From: Acheta domesticus
Lineage: Eukaryota; Arthropoda; Insecta; Orthoptera; Gryllidae
Assembly: GCA_031308135.1 (NCBI GenBank)
Contig: JAHLJT010000631.1
Coordinates: forward strand, 178,375,446 to 178,439,445
Length of the DNA stretch: 64,000 nucleotides
Reading direction: 5' to 3'
Below the pieces are notes generated by a model, which saw only the letters and a list, made by a program, of their open reading frames with translations, searched no databases and was not told the origin of the DNA. Each line of letters opens with the position of its first letter. Within the stretch, counting starts at the first letter, position 1. The translations under genes were made by a program, and so were the position numbers. This document shows, one piece after another, positions 12,690 to 25,895 of the stretch.

Positions 12690-13460
12690 GATGAGAGAAA
12701 TTTTTGGGACAGAGCTCCCGATGCTACCCGATGTCAAGGCTCCCGCGGTTCACACTTCCCCATCGCCTCTTCGGGCCGGCCTCGAGCGCCGCGCACCCGG
12801 CCGAGGGGCGCGCTTGCCAGCAGGGCGGGGGGGGGGAAGGTAGCCCAGTCCAAATAGACCAAACAATGGCAATGGAAGGCAAAAATTCCAGTTTTGGAAC
12901 TTGGTGTGACTGTTACTTATCGCATAACATACTAAACATGTGAAAGAAATGTGTGTGAGTGGAGGGGTGAGCCGAGGGCGGGGCGGCCGTTTGAAGGCAT
13001 TTTTTCGACGTTTTTTTTTCCATTTATCTCTGTAACTACCAATTCTAGAGAAAATTGATACAAAAGCAGTACCCTAAAAACGGGCCATGGACCACGCGCG
13101 GTCTTTCTTTCCTCTTCCTAGTCCTTGCACACACACACACACAATAACGTTCACTACACTACCACACATGCCGGGAGACCAGTCGGGAGCTTAGAGATTG
13201 TCCCAGCTGGAGCGGTGCCTTGCTGGTGGAAGAAAAACTTGGTGTAAAAACCTGGTTGAGGAAAAACCACCAGCCGACAGGTGGGTCGGCGCCGGATCTC
13301 GATATCCAGCGGGGAAAGATCACCACCCTCTCCAGATGAAAAAGCATGCACTTCACTTACGGGACTAATGACCTCAGTAGTTGATGCATCCGGAATCACT
13401 AAAAATCAATCACCGTTGTTCGCGCGGGGGGCCGCCAGGCGTGCCGCTGGTGGCCGCATT
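12690..13460. other. Two GC-rich islands
   Basis: GC-rich blocks at about 12700-13000 (with a run of eleven G near 12825) and 13150-13460 are separated by AT-richer DNA and a short (CA)n at 13129-13142. Open frames on both strands of the second block give no domain I can name. They are likely degenerate repeat or CpG islands. Confidence 0.35.
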
Positions 13461-13980
13461 TTTTCTAAAAAAACTTCAATAGTTATAAGATGAAATAGAA
13501 AAGGTGTTCTCTGCGAGAGGAAATGTAGTAGCTGTGTCTGTGATGATACACTTTTAGAATGGGCATATAATGGATGAACGGAAAAATCTTGATGGAAAAA
13601 GTACACTTCAAAACAATTCTTACTTAAAAGCACACAATGTAACAATGAATGAACCTTTGTTATAAGCTCCAAAAATAGAAGGAAAGTGCTTGTTTAGTAC
13701 TAATTTGACAGTCGTTCTAATTTAAATGTGACAAAGAGAAAATGAGTACATATTTTTTATATTATTTTATTATTAAAATTTACACATTTTTTATGTTTGT
13801 TTGTTATTTTAGAAGTGATATTTACTTGTGAATTACTAAAAATGCTGTGCACATACCATGAACGAAATTGGTAAATGTCATGTCATTCAAAATATAATTT
13901 ATGACGCTAAAATCTTTTTCGATGGCGTTCCGGCCGTTCAAAATAAACGTCGAGCTAGCAGCATGTTTTCGGTATCATTC
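13461..13980. other. AT-rich non-coding interval
   Basis: Nothing recognisable; no supported gene. Confidence 0.45.
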
Positions 13981-13984
13981 TGTC

Positions 13985-14610
13985 CAACTGTGAGTTGCGT
14001 GGGGGAACGTGACGTGGTGTAGCAGGGCGGGGAGAGGCCGGGCGGGGAGAGGTGGGGCAGGGTGAGGCGGGGCTGGACTGGGTTTGCAGGGGGGAAAGGG
14101 GCGGCTGCGGGGAAGAGTGGCGCGGGGCGTGCCATAGAGTGGTGTGGCATGTCTAGGTACGGCGTCGTGGGCCTTGGCATGGCGTGGAGTGGCGGGGAAT
14201 GGGATGGCACGGCAAGGCGGAGCGGATCGTTGCATAAATGGGCGGTACAGGGAGGATCTGACCGAGCCGATATGGTGCGCAGAGGGTGGGGCGGGACACT
14301 GACGGATCGTGGCGTGGCGAGGCCGGACGGAGCGTGGCCGGGCGGAGCGTGGTTGGTGGAGCATGGCCGGGTGGAGCGTGGCCAAACAGAATGTGGCCGG
14401 GCGGAGCGTGGTCGGGCAAAGCGTGGCCAAACAGAGTGTGGCCGGGCGGAGCATGGCCGGGCGTGGCGTGGCGTGGCGTGGCGTGGCGTGACGTGACGTG
14501 GCGAGGCGTAGCGAGACGCGGCGGGGCGTGGTGGGGAGGGGCATGGAAGGGCGCGGCGGGGAGTGGAGGGCGTTGAGGGGCTTTGGGGGCGTGGAGGCGC
14601 GGGGGCGCGT
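13985..14610 (+). repeat. GC-rich minisatellite region with a 15-bp core unit
   Basis: The most regular part (about 14310-14465) repeats GCGTGGCCGGGCGGA and close variants with a 15-bp step. It grades into GCGTG pentamers at 14460-14500 and irregular GGCGGGG-type repeats on both sides. Long frames up to about 296 codons on the - strand are low-complexity Pro/His/Arg/Ser translations of the array, so I do not call them genes. Confidence 0.9.
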
Positions 14611-14835
14611 GTGGCGCGTGGCGGGGCGCCGCGCTGTCCGCGGTCGCGCGCCCGCGGGGCCTTGTTCTCCGCAGGAGGCCTTGTCGCGCGCGGCCGCGAT
14701 GCGACCTGTCGCGCGGCGCGACGCCTTGTTGCGCGGCCGCAACAATGCGCCCGCCCAGAAGCGCTCCGCGCGCGCGCCGTGTCTTCTGAGCTTGTTCGAG
14801 CCCGCTGCGCCGCCACTGCGCGACCCACCAGGTGT
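14611..14835. other. CpG-dense island next to the minisatellite
   Basis: Very CpG-rich, non-tandem sequence with repeated GCGCGC motifs. It could be an unmethylated CpG island or a decayed part of the neighbouring array. No coding signal can be assigned. Confidence 0.35.
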
Positions 14836-16040
14836 GTCGCGGTTGCAAAACCCTCGTATTCACTTTTGTTTCGTGTTGCACAACATTGCGTTCGAGGGAT
14901 ACACTTAGTAAGGTTCCGCGGTTTTTAAAGTGATTCACTGAACCTGTTTAATACAGCACTAAATGTTGAGACAAATTTTAAAATAATGTTATGAATCAAT
15001 AAGTTACATTTTTTAATGATGTGATGTATTAATTCAGAACTTTTCCTGAGCTCTTAGAAAACTTAATGAAAATAAGTTAATAATTACTAAGAAGTACATG
15101 AACAATTCATAAAAGCCTGAGTAGTGCAGAATGTGTTTAGCATTTTCCACTGAAAGTGCGTCTTACAAAATGCTTGAATATTAAATGCTTAATTATCTCA
15201 ACCTATTCAGATAAAACATTGCCTCATTTTTCGCATTACTTTTTGCAAACTGAATAGAGGTAGTTGACCACCATTATTATTTTATACTCCAATAAGCTAA
15301 ATAATTTCGTTGCCCTATGTAATGTTTACTTGTATTCTGTATGCATATTGTTAATTATTCTGAGTAAATAATTAGTTACATATAAATATTCTTGTGAATC
15401 CTACTGTTTGTTATAAAATTAACGATATGATTATATGATATTGAGGAGATTCAAAAGAAGATTTGGTAATTAGAATTGCAAATCATAAAGTATTGATTTG
15501 CAATATTATCTTTTGAGAGATAAGTAATATTTCGAATTAAAAGGAAATGAAAATAATATAGATGACAGACTATACCGCAGTACGGTGATGTTTGCATTCA
15601 CAAGGATCATTCTCTGTATTCACTGAATAAACCACACCAACCACTAATATGCAAATTGTCTATGAATAGAGGCAGGAATAGTAAAAAATCTATTTAATAA
15701 ACACAGTAATTAATACTCAGAATAGAATTATAGAGCAGGAGTCTGCGAATAGTTTTGAAAAACGCTTTGATTCAGTCTCTTAAACATTAATGGAGAAGAA
15801 ACACGTATCTTCTACTTCTGTAGCACGAAATATGCTGTTATGAATTTGTTCCATCTTTTAATCTAGAAACGTACTCCAGTTTCACCAAGGGCAAAGTTAA
15901 CTTGATTTGTAAGAATGTTAAAAAATATATCCTCAAAATTTCTCTCAAGACTTCGATAGATGAATCTCAGGAGAAATCTCGTAATCGCGTGATACGAACT
16001 TCCCGCAAATAAAAGAAATCTCCAGAAATCTCCGGTCTCC
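14836..16040. other. AT-rich non-coding interval
   Basis: No gene or recognised repeat is seen. Confidence 0.45.
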
Positions 16041-16217
16041 GTGGATGCATTCATCCAGAGGTCTGAATTGCGAACTTCACAACCAACTCGCAACGACCAA
16101 AGAACTTTTTCCCGCCTCCCTCCCGACGTGCTCACCTGTTGTCCTCGCTCTCTACGGAGGAGACTCTGGCAGAAGACAAACACGGCCATAAAGCAACGCG
16201 AGTCAGATGAAAACTTA

Positions 16218-16292
16218 ACTGCTCCCGGGAAACACCGGGAGGGTGGAGAGGTGGTGGGGTGGAAGGAGGTGGGGTGAGAGGAAGGGGGAGAA
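16218..16292 (+). repeat. Purine-rich GGA/GGT tract
   Basis: An irregular GGTGGGGTGGAAGGAGG-type tract (pyrimidine-rich on the - strand). It directly follows, in - strand orientation, the tRNA-like sequence at 16296-16351. Confidence 0.6.
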
Positions 16293-16295
16293 GCG

Positions 16296-16351
16296 ACCGT
16301 GGTGGAATGCGAACCCAGGTTGAGTGTCTGTGGACCACGAGAGGCCACGGT
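16296..16351 (-). ncRNA. Short tRNA-like sequence (SINE head or shortened tRNA pseudogene)
   Basis: Read on the - strand, the first and last seven bases, ACCGTGG and CCACGGT, are perfectly complementary, like an acceptor stem. Just inside the 3' arm is a T-arm-like hairpin TGGG-TTCGCAT-TCCA with a seven-base loop. A TGGCCTCTCGTGG stretch resembles an A box. The total is 56 nt against the usual 72 or more, so the D and anticodon regions are shortened and no anticodon can be read. I infer a tRNA-derived SINE head or pseudogene, not a working tRNA. Confidence 0.5.
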
Positions 16352-19150
16352 AATTTAGTTTCCCTTCTCATCCCCTGACCAACCAGCCTCGAAAACAGAA
16401 GATTTTTTTCTTCTTTGTGCACCAATTTGTTCACACATTTATTTTAGTAGTACTTTAAAAATATTTCTTCAATTTTGTGTGTTCATGGATTTGTGTTGAG
16501 CATCAGCACTGAATTTCGAGAAATACTGCTCAATTTTTTTAATCCGGTTTCTACGAATTGTTTGTAAATAATATATTGTCACTGTTACATTATACACATT
16601 CATCATTCCAAATACTTTAAGAACCAAAATGTTTGTTGGAATAATGTATGTATACAGACAGTTTTGAATATGTTTAGAAATTAGTTTTACAATTTTTCTA
16701 GTTGTGACATACGAACTAGAATTACTAGCCTTTAGGTTGTTATTTTAACGCTTTTTACACTCAAATGCTAGTAGGTTTACACGACACAGTCACCTGTATC
16801 CAAATATCCCAATAATTTGGGAGCGTTAAAGGTACTCTCAAAGGAACTCCACTTATTTGAAATGTTAAAAATAAATTCCTTGAAGTGTTTATACACTTCC
16901 AAAAAATAAATTTGGTAATAAGTGCTAGATCATATACCACGTCATGCAAACTTTTTCCACCATTACAATAAAATTTAGATTTTCTGTGATTCACTTACCA
17001 TGCCGTTTTCCATCTTCAATAACGTACTGGTTGTTACGTGAAGGTTCTTTCAAAAGTAGTATTTCTTATGGATAATGCCTTTTTTGTTAAAAATTCATTG
17101 AATTTTAAAAAAAGCCTTTCATTTATTCATATTTTCGAAATGCCTATATTTTACTATCTCTTCTCTATGCTGCCAATAATTATTTATTTTGTTTTTTTTT
17201 TATTCTTATTGCTTTGCTACTGATGGCTAAACCACTATCAGTGCACAAACTACTTAATTTCCAGATCCTATTAAGACAGAATTTCAAGTTTCCCTTATAA
17301 AATACTGGAAAACATTTTTAAAACATTAAAAATTATGTGTTTCTATGACATTTGTTGAGAATTTAATTTTTTCCTTATATAAAATGTTCGAATGGTTGAG
17401 TTGAACGTGGCAGGTGCCGTACGTTTTCAGCCACACTAACGTCTATTTTTGATAGAAAAAAATTACAGAACTTTTCAACTCAATCTTCCTGTACTCCAGC
17501 ATACTTTTTACATCTGTGTTTTAGCATTTCTTCTTTTTTGAAAAACATACTCCGAATTGTTTTCGCAAAATGGTCAAAAACCGCTTCTTTCACCTCACTT
17601 TCGTCTGAAACTCCTCCTTCATGTAGGTTTTTCTTCAGTTTTGATAATTGGTAGACGTCCCAGGTTGCCCAATCTGAACTAATATGAATAGTCTAACTCC
17701 TTAGCACTAGTCATAGTCTTCCACATTATTTGCAATCTTAGGAGTAATATAAGCACAGATGCGTTATTGTGAAGACACCAAACGCCATGAGATTTCACGC
17801 ACCGCATCTAACTCCAGTACCTCTCTCCCCAAAACTGAACGAGATGTCTGCTGGAAACTTGCATCATTAGAACAACTAAAGATAAAGCTATAAACTGCTC
17901 AGAAGGTTTCTCCTAAGATGAGCGTTATCTTGCTCAGACCGGAAACTGATGGAACCACCTGTGTCGGAACTGAACAAAAAGCAAATTATTATACAGAAGT
18001 GAGAGTTTCCATTGAGAATTGAAGATGTTCTCAAATTTGTAATTTGCAGTACGTAATTTGTCTTGTATGTGGTAATAATTATCCAGACTATTTTCAAAAC
18101 AAGTTTTCTTGGTCTCTTTAATAATTTTACCAAAACCCGGTGCCTAATTTATCAATTTTACATATTTTTAATCTTAATATAATTTTTTGTTTTTATGTTT
18201 TTGTTATGCCATTTTTAAACTTGTTTTTACTACTTGTACATTATCTTTCTACCGCTATGTTTAAGTCCAAAATAATTACCTGTGAAATCAGAACCTAAAT
18301 TAAAGGGTGAAGAAGCTAAACATTGTTAATATATTCAAAACAATTTTAAAGAAATTTACTTTCTCGGACATTCTCAGAAGAATTCGGACACTAACAGTAA
18401 TTTTTATTACAACATAGTGCGTTTCATAATTATGTTTTCGAAGAGTATTTGATATCAACAAGATGTTAAAAAAATAACAAAGCGCAATTAATGTAATATT
18501 TCAAATTACATCATTACTAAGTTTAAATTTGTTAGCAAATTAATTGAGTACTAATTTACACTGAATGAACGAATGATTTCTGCTCAAATAATTGATAATC
18601 ACATTGCATTTTAAATTAGTTCACTGTAACGAAATACTCAGCAAATAAACTAAACGATTAATTTGTAAACACGTTAAAATGCATTTTTGTATTGTATCTA
18701 TTTACAGTTTAGTTCAATAAAATTTTCTGTGTATATGTAAAACTGGACTAATTAATTCAAGGAAAAATTAAAATTTGTGAAGGTATTGTTAGCCATGTCT
18801 TGCTGACGAGAGACAAAAAATTCTTACCTAATGCCTTTTGATCGACTTAGAAACAGGACAGGCAAATTCATCTCTACTAAGTGAATTGCAAATTAGTGAC
18901 GTAAATAAGCGGACAAACAGCACTTTTATGAAAGCACCGCTACACCCCCTATCTGCAAAGTTATAACTGATTGCTTGGAGTTCGAGTAATATGACATGTT
19001 TGTGAAACCGGTCTTCGAGTAAAGCAATATTTGTTTCAATTTTGCGCAAATACAACCTAATGCAATTTAAATTAGAATCACAGAAAACAAGTGTGCAGAA
19101 ATCCACTACTATAAAACGATCAACTGATTGCGTTTTATATTCACGCTCCA
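16352..19150. other. AT-rich non-coding interval
   Basis: No supported gene. The sequence is uniformly AT-rich with T runs near 17190 and 18180. Short frames have no recognisable domains. Confidence 0.45.
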
Positions 19151-19430
19151 AAAGAGTTGCGTCGCCGGTCCCACGTTCATGGCACAATTTTCAATTTCAC
19201 GGTACACTTGCAGTCCGCGTTCCGGTGGAGGCATACGCGGGGTTCGACAACGGCCTCTGACGACATGTTGAGCCCAATGACCCGGAGAGCTCAACACGCT
19301 GCCCTCATCGATGCCGCGAGCTCAACACTTGCTGCTGCCCGCCGCGCCGTGCAGCACCACCAAAGCCCAACACAGGCTGCGCTCTCTCGAAATCCTCATA
19401 CAAAGCGAAGACATGCGTGAAAGCGAGGCA
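19150..19430. other. GC-rich island
   Basis: About 280 bp of GC-richer DNA with overlapping short frames on both strands. GAGCTCAACAC recurs twice (about 19287 and 19319), which suggests a repeat and not an exon. Confidence 0.3.
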
Positions 19431-22085
19431 AGTGCGCGTGTGAAATAATAATGAGTAGTGTGAAACTCAAAGTAATAAATATGTTGATATTTTTTTCAAT
19501 TTTTTTTCTGTCTCCGATGACCTACAGCTCTGGGCTGTCATTTACAGATTTTCTGCCTTGATGAGTGTGTGGAGATAATGCCAACAGAGCATCACTCAAC
19601 GTCATATTCTAAAGAAGATAGTACGAAAAGGATGATAATTGAAGGCTCTAGTGCGCTTGTATGCTAGTGCTCTTATGTGCTCCAAAGAAAATATTTCCGA
19701 ATCGACAGTTTTGAGAACTGTCTAATATTTGACACGTATTGAGAATTGTCTAGTAATAGCAAGCAATACCTAAAAAAAGCTTTTAAATATCTATTCTAAG
19801 TAAAAATGTAAGAAAGTAATAAAATATAAACGAAAAGATATGGTTGATTTCAAACATATTTGAGATGGACTATATACATTATGCCTTTAACTTACATATC
19901 TTTCAGCAGACACATTTGGGTTACTATTCCAGCTGTCATTATTTATGATCCAGTTAATGTGAGTGCTTTTAGAACTATCCTTTGATGCAAACACTTCAAA
20001 AAGTAGCATTCGCAGAACTAGAATTGTCGTAATCGGTTTGTATCAGAGATGGTGATTATTAAAATAAAATATATTTGCTATCTATAAATAAATTAAGTCA
20101 TGTAAAAGAACTGTATGAAACTGATTATGGACACAGTCATGACTTTCAATAAAGCTTATTAAGTGCATGTTTCATGCTCGTTTTCAGCAATGTGACCCAC
20201 ATCATACCAAATTAACATACAAAACATATCTCGAAGTACTTAGAAAGGAAGTGTTATTTACACAATTTTTTGAAACAGAGAGGAAAAAATATATATTTTT
20301 AATTTACTCTAAAAGTGAAATGAGAGAACATGTGATTTGAATATTTCCTTTTTAAAAGTAAATTACAAAATTACAGGGCCCGCGGCGAAGGGAAGCCCGC
20401 GCACCGATTTCTCAGGGATGCACAGTAGGTGGTCATGGCGGAACGCAAGGAAACATAAGATTCAGTCCGAGTGAGCTCTTGATTTCGTGTGCAGTGAGGG
20501 AAGGTGATGTATTTGTTTAATAAATGTTCATCATTATAATTTTTAAGTGGTTTATTACGTGTATTTTCACACGAAAGATATAATCATAGAATTTCTTTAA
20601 ATGTTTACTTTCAATAATAGTGTTTTTCTGAAATTATGTTACATAACACTTACATTGATTTAGGATGTATTTTGGTTTATATTTCTTCAAAATATTCATT
20701 TGAGTTATTTGTAATTAGTGTTAATAGTTCTCGTATATTGCATTCTCTTACATAAGTGGAAATGTGCGTTAATATTTCCTTCCTGTAATGATCAATGCTT
20801 GTATAACTGCAGTTTCTCTTTACACGTTGATTTCCATTAAAAGTTGGTAAAATTTAATAAATATCTATGATACACCAATCCGTATACTTGATCAACTCGC
20901 CGCATTCGCACGACGTTTTGTCACCCCTGCTTCCGGCCTGTAACACGAGTGACTTCGCTAAGCTGATATCGCAGCGTACCCCAAACCTTTGCGAAGGCCA
21001 TTCGCGTGTTCGTTCGTCTGAGGGCCCTGTATTACACGTATCCATTGAATTTTCATATTCATTGCATCACTGCGTACGATACTACTGATGTCATGCAACT
21101 TCAAGTCTCCAAAAAAGGAACGCTCACCATTAAATATTTGCTATTCACATGGTGCGAGATGAGATAGCAACTTTTTTCCACATTAAGTAAACAACTGTTG
21201 TACAGGATATAGCCTAGAATATACTTGGGGAAGTATTTGTAAATATTGTTTTTCTTGTAAGATTTGATTTATTTTATTTTTATGAGAGTATTTCATTTGT
21301 TGTTCATGAGAAAAGTGCGTGATACCTTTGGGAGAAACAATTTAGTTGTAGTGTCTCAGCAATGTTTTAGATGCGCAAGTCACTAGTTTATTTCTAATAA
21401 TATACACATTGTAGCTGAAGGCCAATCTGCACCGTCTAAAATCTAAACAATGAAATTCCCTGTAGACTAATCTGATCTTCTGAAAATAATTTCAGAAAGA
21501 ATTTAGATGCTGAACAACTTTAAGAAGGCAACTGAAGGCTTTAATATAAAATTCGGCATCTGAGTTCCCGAAGGACGAAACAAAATGATGTAAAGCACAC
21601 TAATGGTTCATTCTTAGAACTTCTAACAATGGACTGAGTGGAAAATGTGAAATTTTTGATTGGGCTCTCCCAGCGCCTCTCATGAGGAGTTCTCCGAAGG
21701 AAGTGGCTTGGAAGACTTCCTGAAGCTTCTTGAATCGTCCTCAAAATGTTGCCTCTATAACAACCGATGCTACAAATTGAAGCTTCGCCTCCTCGATGAC
21801 CTTAGAAACCGTTATCTCTCCCAAATTACAAAAGGATGAACTGAGCATTTTGACTGAAATATCGTTGCCTACTCTTCAGTTTGTGGCGTCAGACCAAGAA
21901 AAAAACTGAAAAAATACTACACAAACATCTAAAACTGAAAATTATGCAATGTTATCCTTTATACTTAGACTTAAACGGAAGAATTGAGACAAAATGGCAG
22001 ATTAATTACTTCGACGTTGTTTTTTTCCAGATGCAAGATTCAACTGATCTATTACTATCTAAAGCCTTTTCTACACGAGCTACAT
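19431..22085. other. AT-rich non-coding interval with one small GC patch
   Basis: No gene is supported. A GC patch lies at about 20376-20460. A 28-bp imperfect duplication (TTGAGAACTGTCTAA and TTGAGAATTGTCTAG) lies at about 19710-19752. Confidence 0.4.
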
Positions 22086-22089
22086 TCAC

Positions 22090-22530
22090 CAACATTTGCT
22101 CCCCGTCTGCGCGCTTCTCTCTCACCCCTTTCCATCCACTTCTAACAACAGCGAAACTGAATTGCCTTCAGAACCGAAACGCTACTCCCTCACCATAACT
22201 CCTACCACCTCCGCCACCATAAGACGATCACTTGCTCCCACAGAAAGGGTCAAAGGCCGCGGCTTCATTAGAAGCCAGTCCCGATCACTGGGGTTTCCCC
22301 CCTCCCGTCTCCCCCCCTCTCTCTCACTCCTCTTTCTCTTTCTCAAGTGGGACGGGCAAGTGGACGAGGCGAAGGGAGTACGGCACGACGCGGTCATGGC
22401 AGTTCCCAACTCCAAAAGTTGCCGGGAAGTGGGGTGTGGGTCGAGTGTAGATCAACTGCCCGCTATGGCTTGGCGGGTCGGCCGCCGCCGGTGCCGTCCT
22501 CCCGACTCATCACAGGAGGCGCGGAGTTAC
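22090..22530. other. GC-rich island with pyrimidine tract
   Basis: About 440 bp of GC-rich DNA including a long CT-rich run (about 22295-22345). A 216-codon + frame (22096-22746) spans it, but its product is low-complexity in the GC part, turns into AT-driven residues afterwards, and has no recognisable domain. Confidence 0.35.
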
Positions 22531-23241
22531 CTAATATCTGGGAGAATATTTTGGGTTAAAGTTTTGGGAAATAACAGAAACGATCCATATTCTTTCATTT
22601 TCCCTTGGTATATCACATGTACTGTAAGTACACCTGCTTCAGGTCAGGAGCTTAGTTTTTTCTATGAGCTTTTAGATTACTATTTTATTATATATTTATA
22701 CTTCCCAGTTCCATGGGTCTCGGTACAGGTCCTGTTGAGGATTTAAATTCACGGTCTTAGCACTTCGAAAGTGGGGAAAGGACAACATGGCAAGCATAAA
22801 CTGTATATTTTAACCAAACTTTATGAACTGATATTATATGTATCGGTATTTTAATATGTGCCCATATTATATTAATGAGCAAAGATGAGGGAAGAGTCTT
22901 ACGGTTTCATACTCTCCTCTTTTATCGTCAAATGTTCCAAGTGAATGTTTGCTTTTGCCCTCCACAGTTTCAAAGACGATTACGAGATACAAATGATGAT
23001 AGGTGAAGTAGCTGATCTTCAGATAAAATACATGATTCTATGGCAAAGCCAGTCACGCAACAATCCCATGGAGAACATAACCGTGCGTTACGTGCGACTT
23101 CAATTCGCTGTCTCAGCTTCGCGAATGTGGATGTACGTAGCTCTAAGCTCCTGCTCCGCAGAACAAGCCCATACGTTGCTGTGAACTGTCAATTCATCAA
23201 TTCGTTAACTCATTAACTACCTTGTGTAAAACAATACCCAC

Positions 23242-23242
<1 letters not shown>
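22531..23242. other. Non-coding interval
   Basis: No supported gene or recognised repeat. Confidence 0.4.

Positions 23243-23285
<43 letters not shown>
23243..23285. repeat. (TA)n microsatellite
   Basis: About 21 perfect TA units. Confidence 0.97.
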
Positions 23286-23288
<3 letters not shown>

Positions 23289-24665
23289 ATGTGATGGTAC
23301 TTCGCCACAATAATCCTAATTATTTTTTTAAGAACCTGAAAAGGCGCAGGGGTCTAGGCAGGGAGGAGGCGTGATTCGGAATCGCATGTGATTCAATTTA
23401 ACAACACCTTTCTGATAATAAGTCAGGATTTATTCCATCTAATGATTCCAAATAAAGGAAACATAATGACAAATGAAATTATAGCATTGATCGTTGCAAA
23501 TACCTTTCAGAAACTATTCACCAGCAATTTATTCAGGCCTGTGCAAATGGGATCCCACGCAAATTTACTGGCAATACCACTTACTGCTAATTTACACACA
23601 AATTTAACATCAACTTTGACCTAATTTAAACAACAATTTACACAGAAATTACCCCTTTGTTCATACTCGCATTCAAAATAATCTCCCATCCAAAATTCTT
23701 AAAGCTATTTTACAAAAGAAATCCCTCATATTGAACAAGAAATATTACATGTTATCACAATTCGATTAGATTTTAACTCCCCTCTTTGGTCATTGACTTG
23801 GAATATGGAAAATGTCTAGTAAATTGCAAATAGCTCCTTCACTAGTTATTTCCCCTCCCCAGTTCTCGTGACTAATTCTGGTTAAATAACACGGTCTTCT
23901 CACAGTTCCACTCTCTCGCTATACGCAGAACGAAACTTTCCAATACTCAACGTTCGCCGTCTTTTCACTGCCGCGAAGGTCACACGCCCTCGCGCTGTCG
24001 CCTCCTCGAGCACCCAGCTGCTGTGCGCGGCCAAGGGCGAGTTCCAAGCGGCCACGAGTCCTCCCGCGCCGCCCTTAACGCGTTCCTGCACGATCTGCCG
24101 TCCTCTTCGCTTCTTGTCCAGGTTCGTGAATGTGAATATTGTTCATGCACTCATGCACTGTAACGCGGCCGTTTACACGAGCAGTTGCTCAATCAAATTT
24201 CTCCGGCTCGTACCAATTACCGGGTAGTAATTGCCTAATTAACTGTTTTCGACTCACTTTCTAAAGCTCGGAATTATTCAGCATGATTATTAATTCACAG
24301 TTTAAATTATATCACGGCATCCTGGAATATCGCTTTGCTAACTAGCGAAATTACTGCACAACGATTACGAGCACTTTCTCTCCACAAGTCCTATACTCTC
24401 TCTACTGTTATAGAAAACGACCGTTTAACACCGCTGCCAAAATAAGAAGAAGGAATTTTTCTTCCGGTCAAGCCGTACCTCCCTTCCTTTCTCCTCAAAA
24501 TGACTCGAGGGGGGTTGCTCCCTTACCGCTCTTGGCCGGTACCCCTCCTGGTCAGTTACCGCTGCCGTCCCCGAACGCACCCTGCGTTGCGCGGTCGTTC
24601 AAATTCATCCTCCGTCTCTTTCGTGTTTTCTTTAGTAATTTTCTCCATTATTATCCACTTATCAC
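23286..24665. other. Non-coding interval with two GC-rich patches
   Basis: GC-rich patches lie at about 23900-24120 and 24470-24610, separated by AT-rich sequence. I recognise no gene. The two patches could belong to one degenerate mobile element, but I could not identify ends. Confidence 0.3.
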
Positions 24666-24666
24666 A

Positions 24667-24700
<34 letters not shown>
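24666..24700. repeat. (TA)n(CA)n microsatellite
   Basis: A TA run followed by a short CA run, abutting the head of the RTE-like repeat described next. Confidence 0.95.
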
Positions 24701-25895
24701 TAGCTAAAGCACTCCGCGTTGCTGGAAAAGGAATTCCATCTATTCCCGCCCTGCGTCGTAGTCTACTACTATCTATTCTGTTGTATCCCTGCCCCGCCCT
24801 GCTCCGCCCTTCTCTGCCATACACCCATCTGGAAATAATCGGCGTTCTTGACTATCTCACTAAGAAAATATTTATAGTGTTTCTTACTGTGATTCCCGCC
24901 GCCCAATTTCACTCACTTTATAACTAACGTTAACAGAAAATATACAAAAAAAATGCATTTACTCACGTGTATTCTTTTTTGCTGAAATTTTGTGTATTAT
25001 ACTGTAGTACCAATACTTTCTAGCAATTGCCACATTTACACATTACAATATGTAAAACATACTCTTTTTCATATTTTTCTTCTCGCGTTTTAAATTTCAC
25101 TTTTACTTCAATTATACATCTTGCCGAAATTACTCTCGTGAATTTAAATAATAATTTCTTTACTATCCAAAGGTACGCTTTCACTCTTTACTATAATAAA
25201 ACACTTCCTAAAAAAATTAATCCATTTGTCACAGTTTAAGCATAACGAGTAAATAATACATAGTATGTTTCACTTTAGCTCGTTCAACTAAAAAATACGT
25301 AATAATTATGCTTAGGTTACTACCACTGACCCAATAACTGTTTCGTGCAGAACTGATGTGTGCATTCACACCGATTTACGACAAATTCGAGCACTTTCGT
25401 CAGCAAAATTTGTTTTTGCAATAATTTCATATCTCTTCTCTCTAGACTTGATACATTCACGCCTAGATGCAATTAAAATCAATATCCAAATTACTTGAAT
25501 GTATAAATAAAACTGCCATTATCTTCCCTAAATATGAACATTTCAGGTTAAACAATGGAAGGTACAAATCAATAAAAGCTCTTTCCAATGAGGCTATAGT
25601 ATATCATAATCTCTTTCTTATAAACATGCAATTCGTGCATAGATGAACTCAATCGTAGATTTCTTAGTCGTCATCCTCTGGTGGCGCGCAATGAACAATT
25701 GCACATTGATGCACTTTTGAATCTGTGATGAAATGCTTGGCGAAAACGGTCCAGAAAAGTAATTATTTTGTAAATATATTATGGTTTGTGATTGTAATCG
25801 CAGCTTTTAGTACTTCAGACCTCTAAAGGAAGATAGCACAAAAGTTTAATTAGTATTGGTTCAGTAGATTGTCATCTATATATATTAGTATAGAT
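24699..25895 (+). mobile_element. Possible RTE-like LINE-derived or non-autonomous repeat
   Basis: The left edge, directly after the microsatellite, starts ACTAGCTAAAGCACTCCGCG, which resembles the ACTAGCTG-type heads of a common insect repeat class. The right edge has ATTGGTTCAGTAGATT followed by ATATATATTAGTATAGAT, which resembles its usual tail. The 1.2 kb between is AT-rich with no RT motif, so this would be a non-autonomous or internally decayed copy. The class assignment is from memory of such termini and is tentative. Confidence 0.35.

Noticed and set aside
13938..14938. 256-296-codon frames on the - strand
   Set aside because: Three overlapping frames are open together with Pro/His/Arg/Ser-rich, low-complexity products of the GC-rich array. 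That is the signature of composition, not of a gene.
22096..22746. 216-codon frame on the + strand
   Set aside because: Composition changes with local GC content, there is no domain, and the opposite strand is open too.
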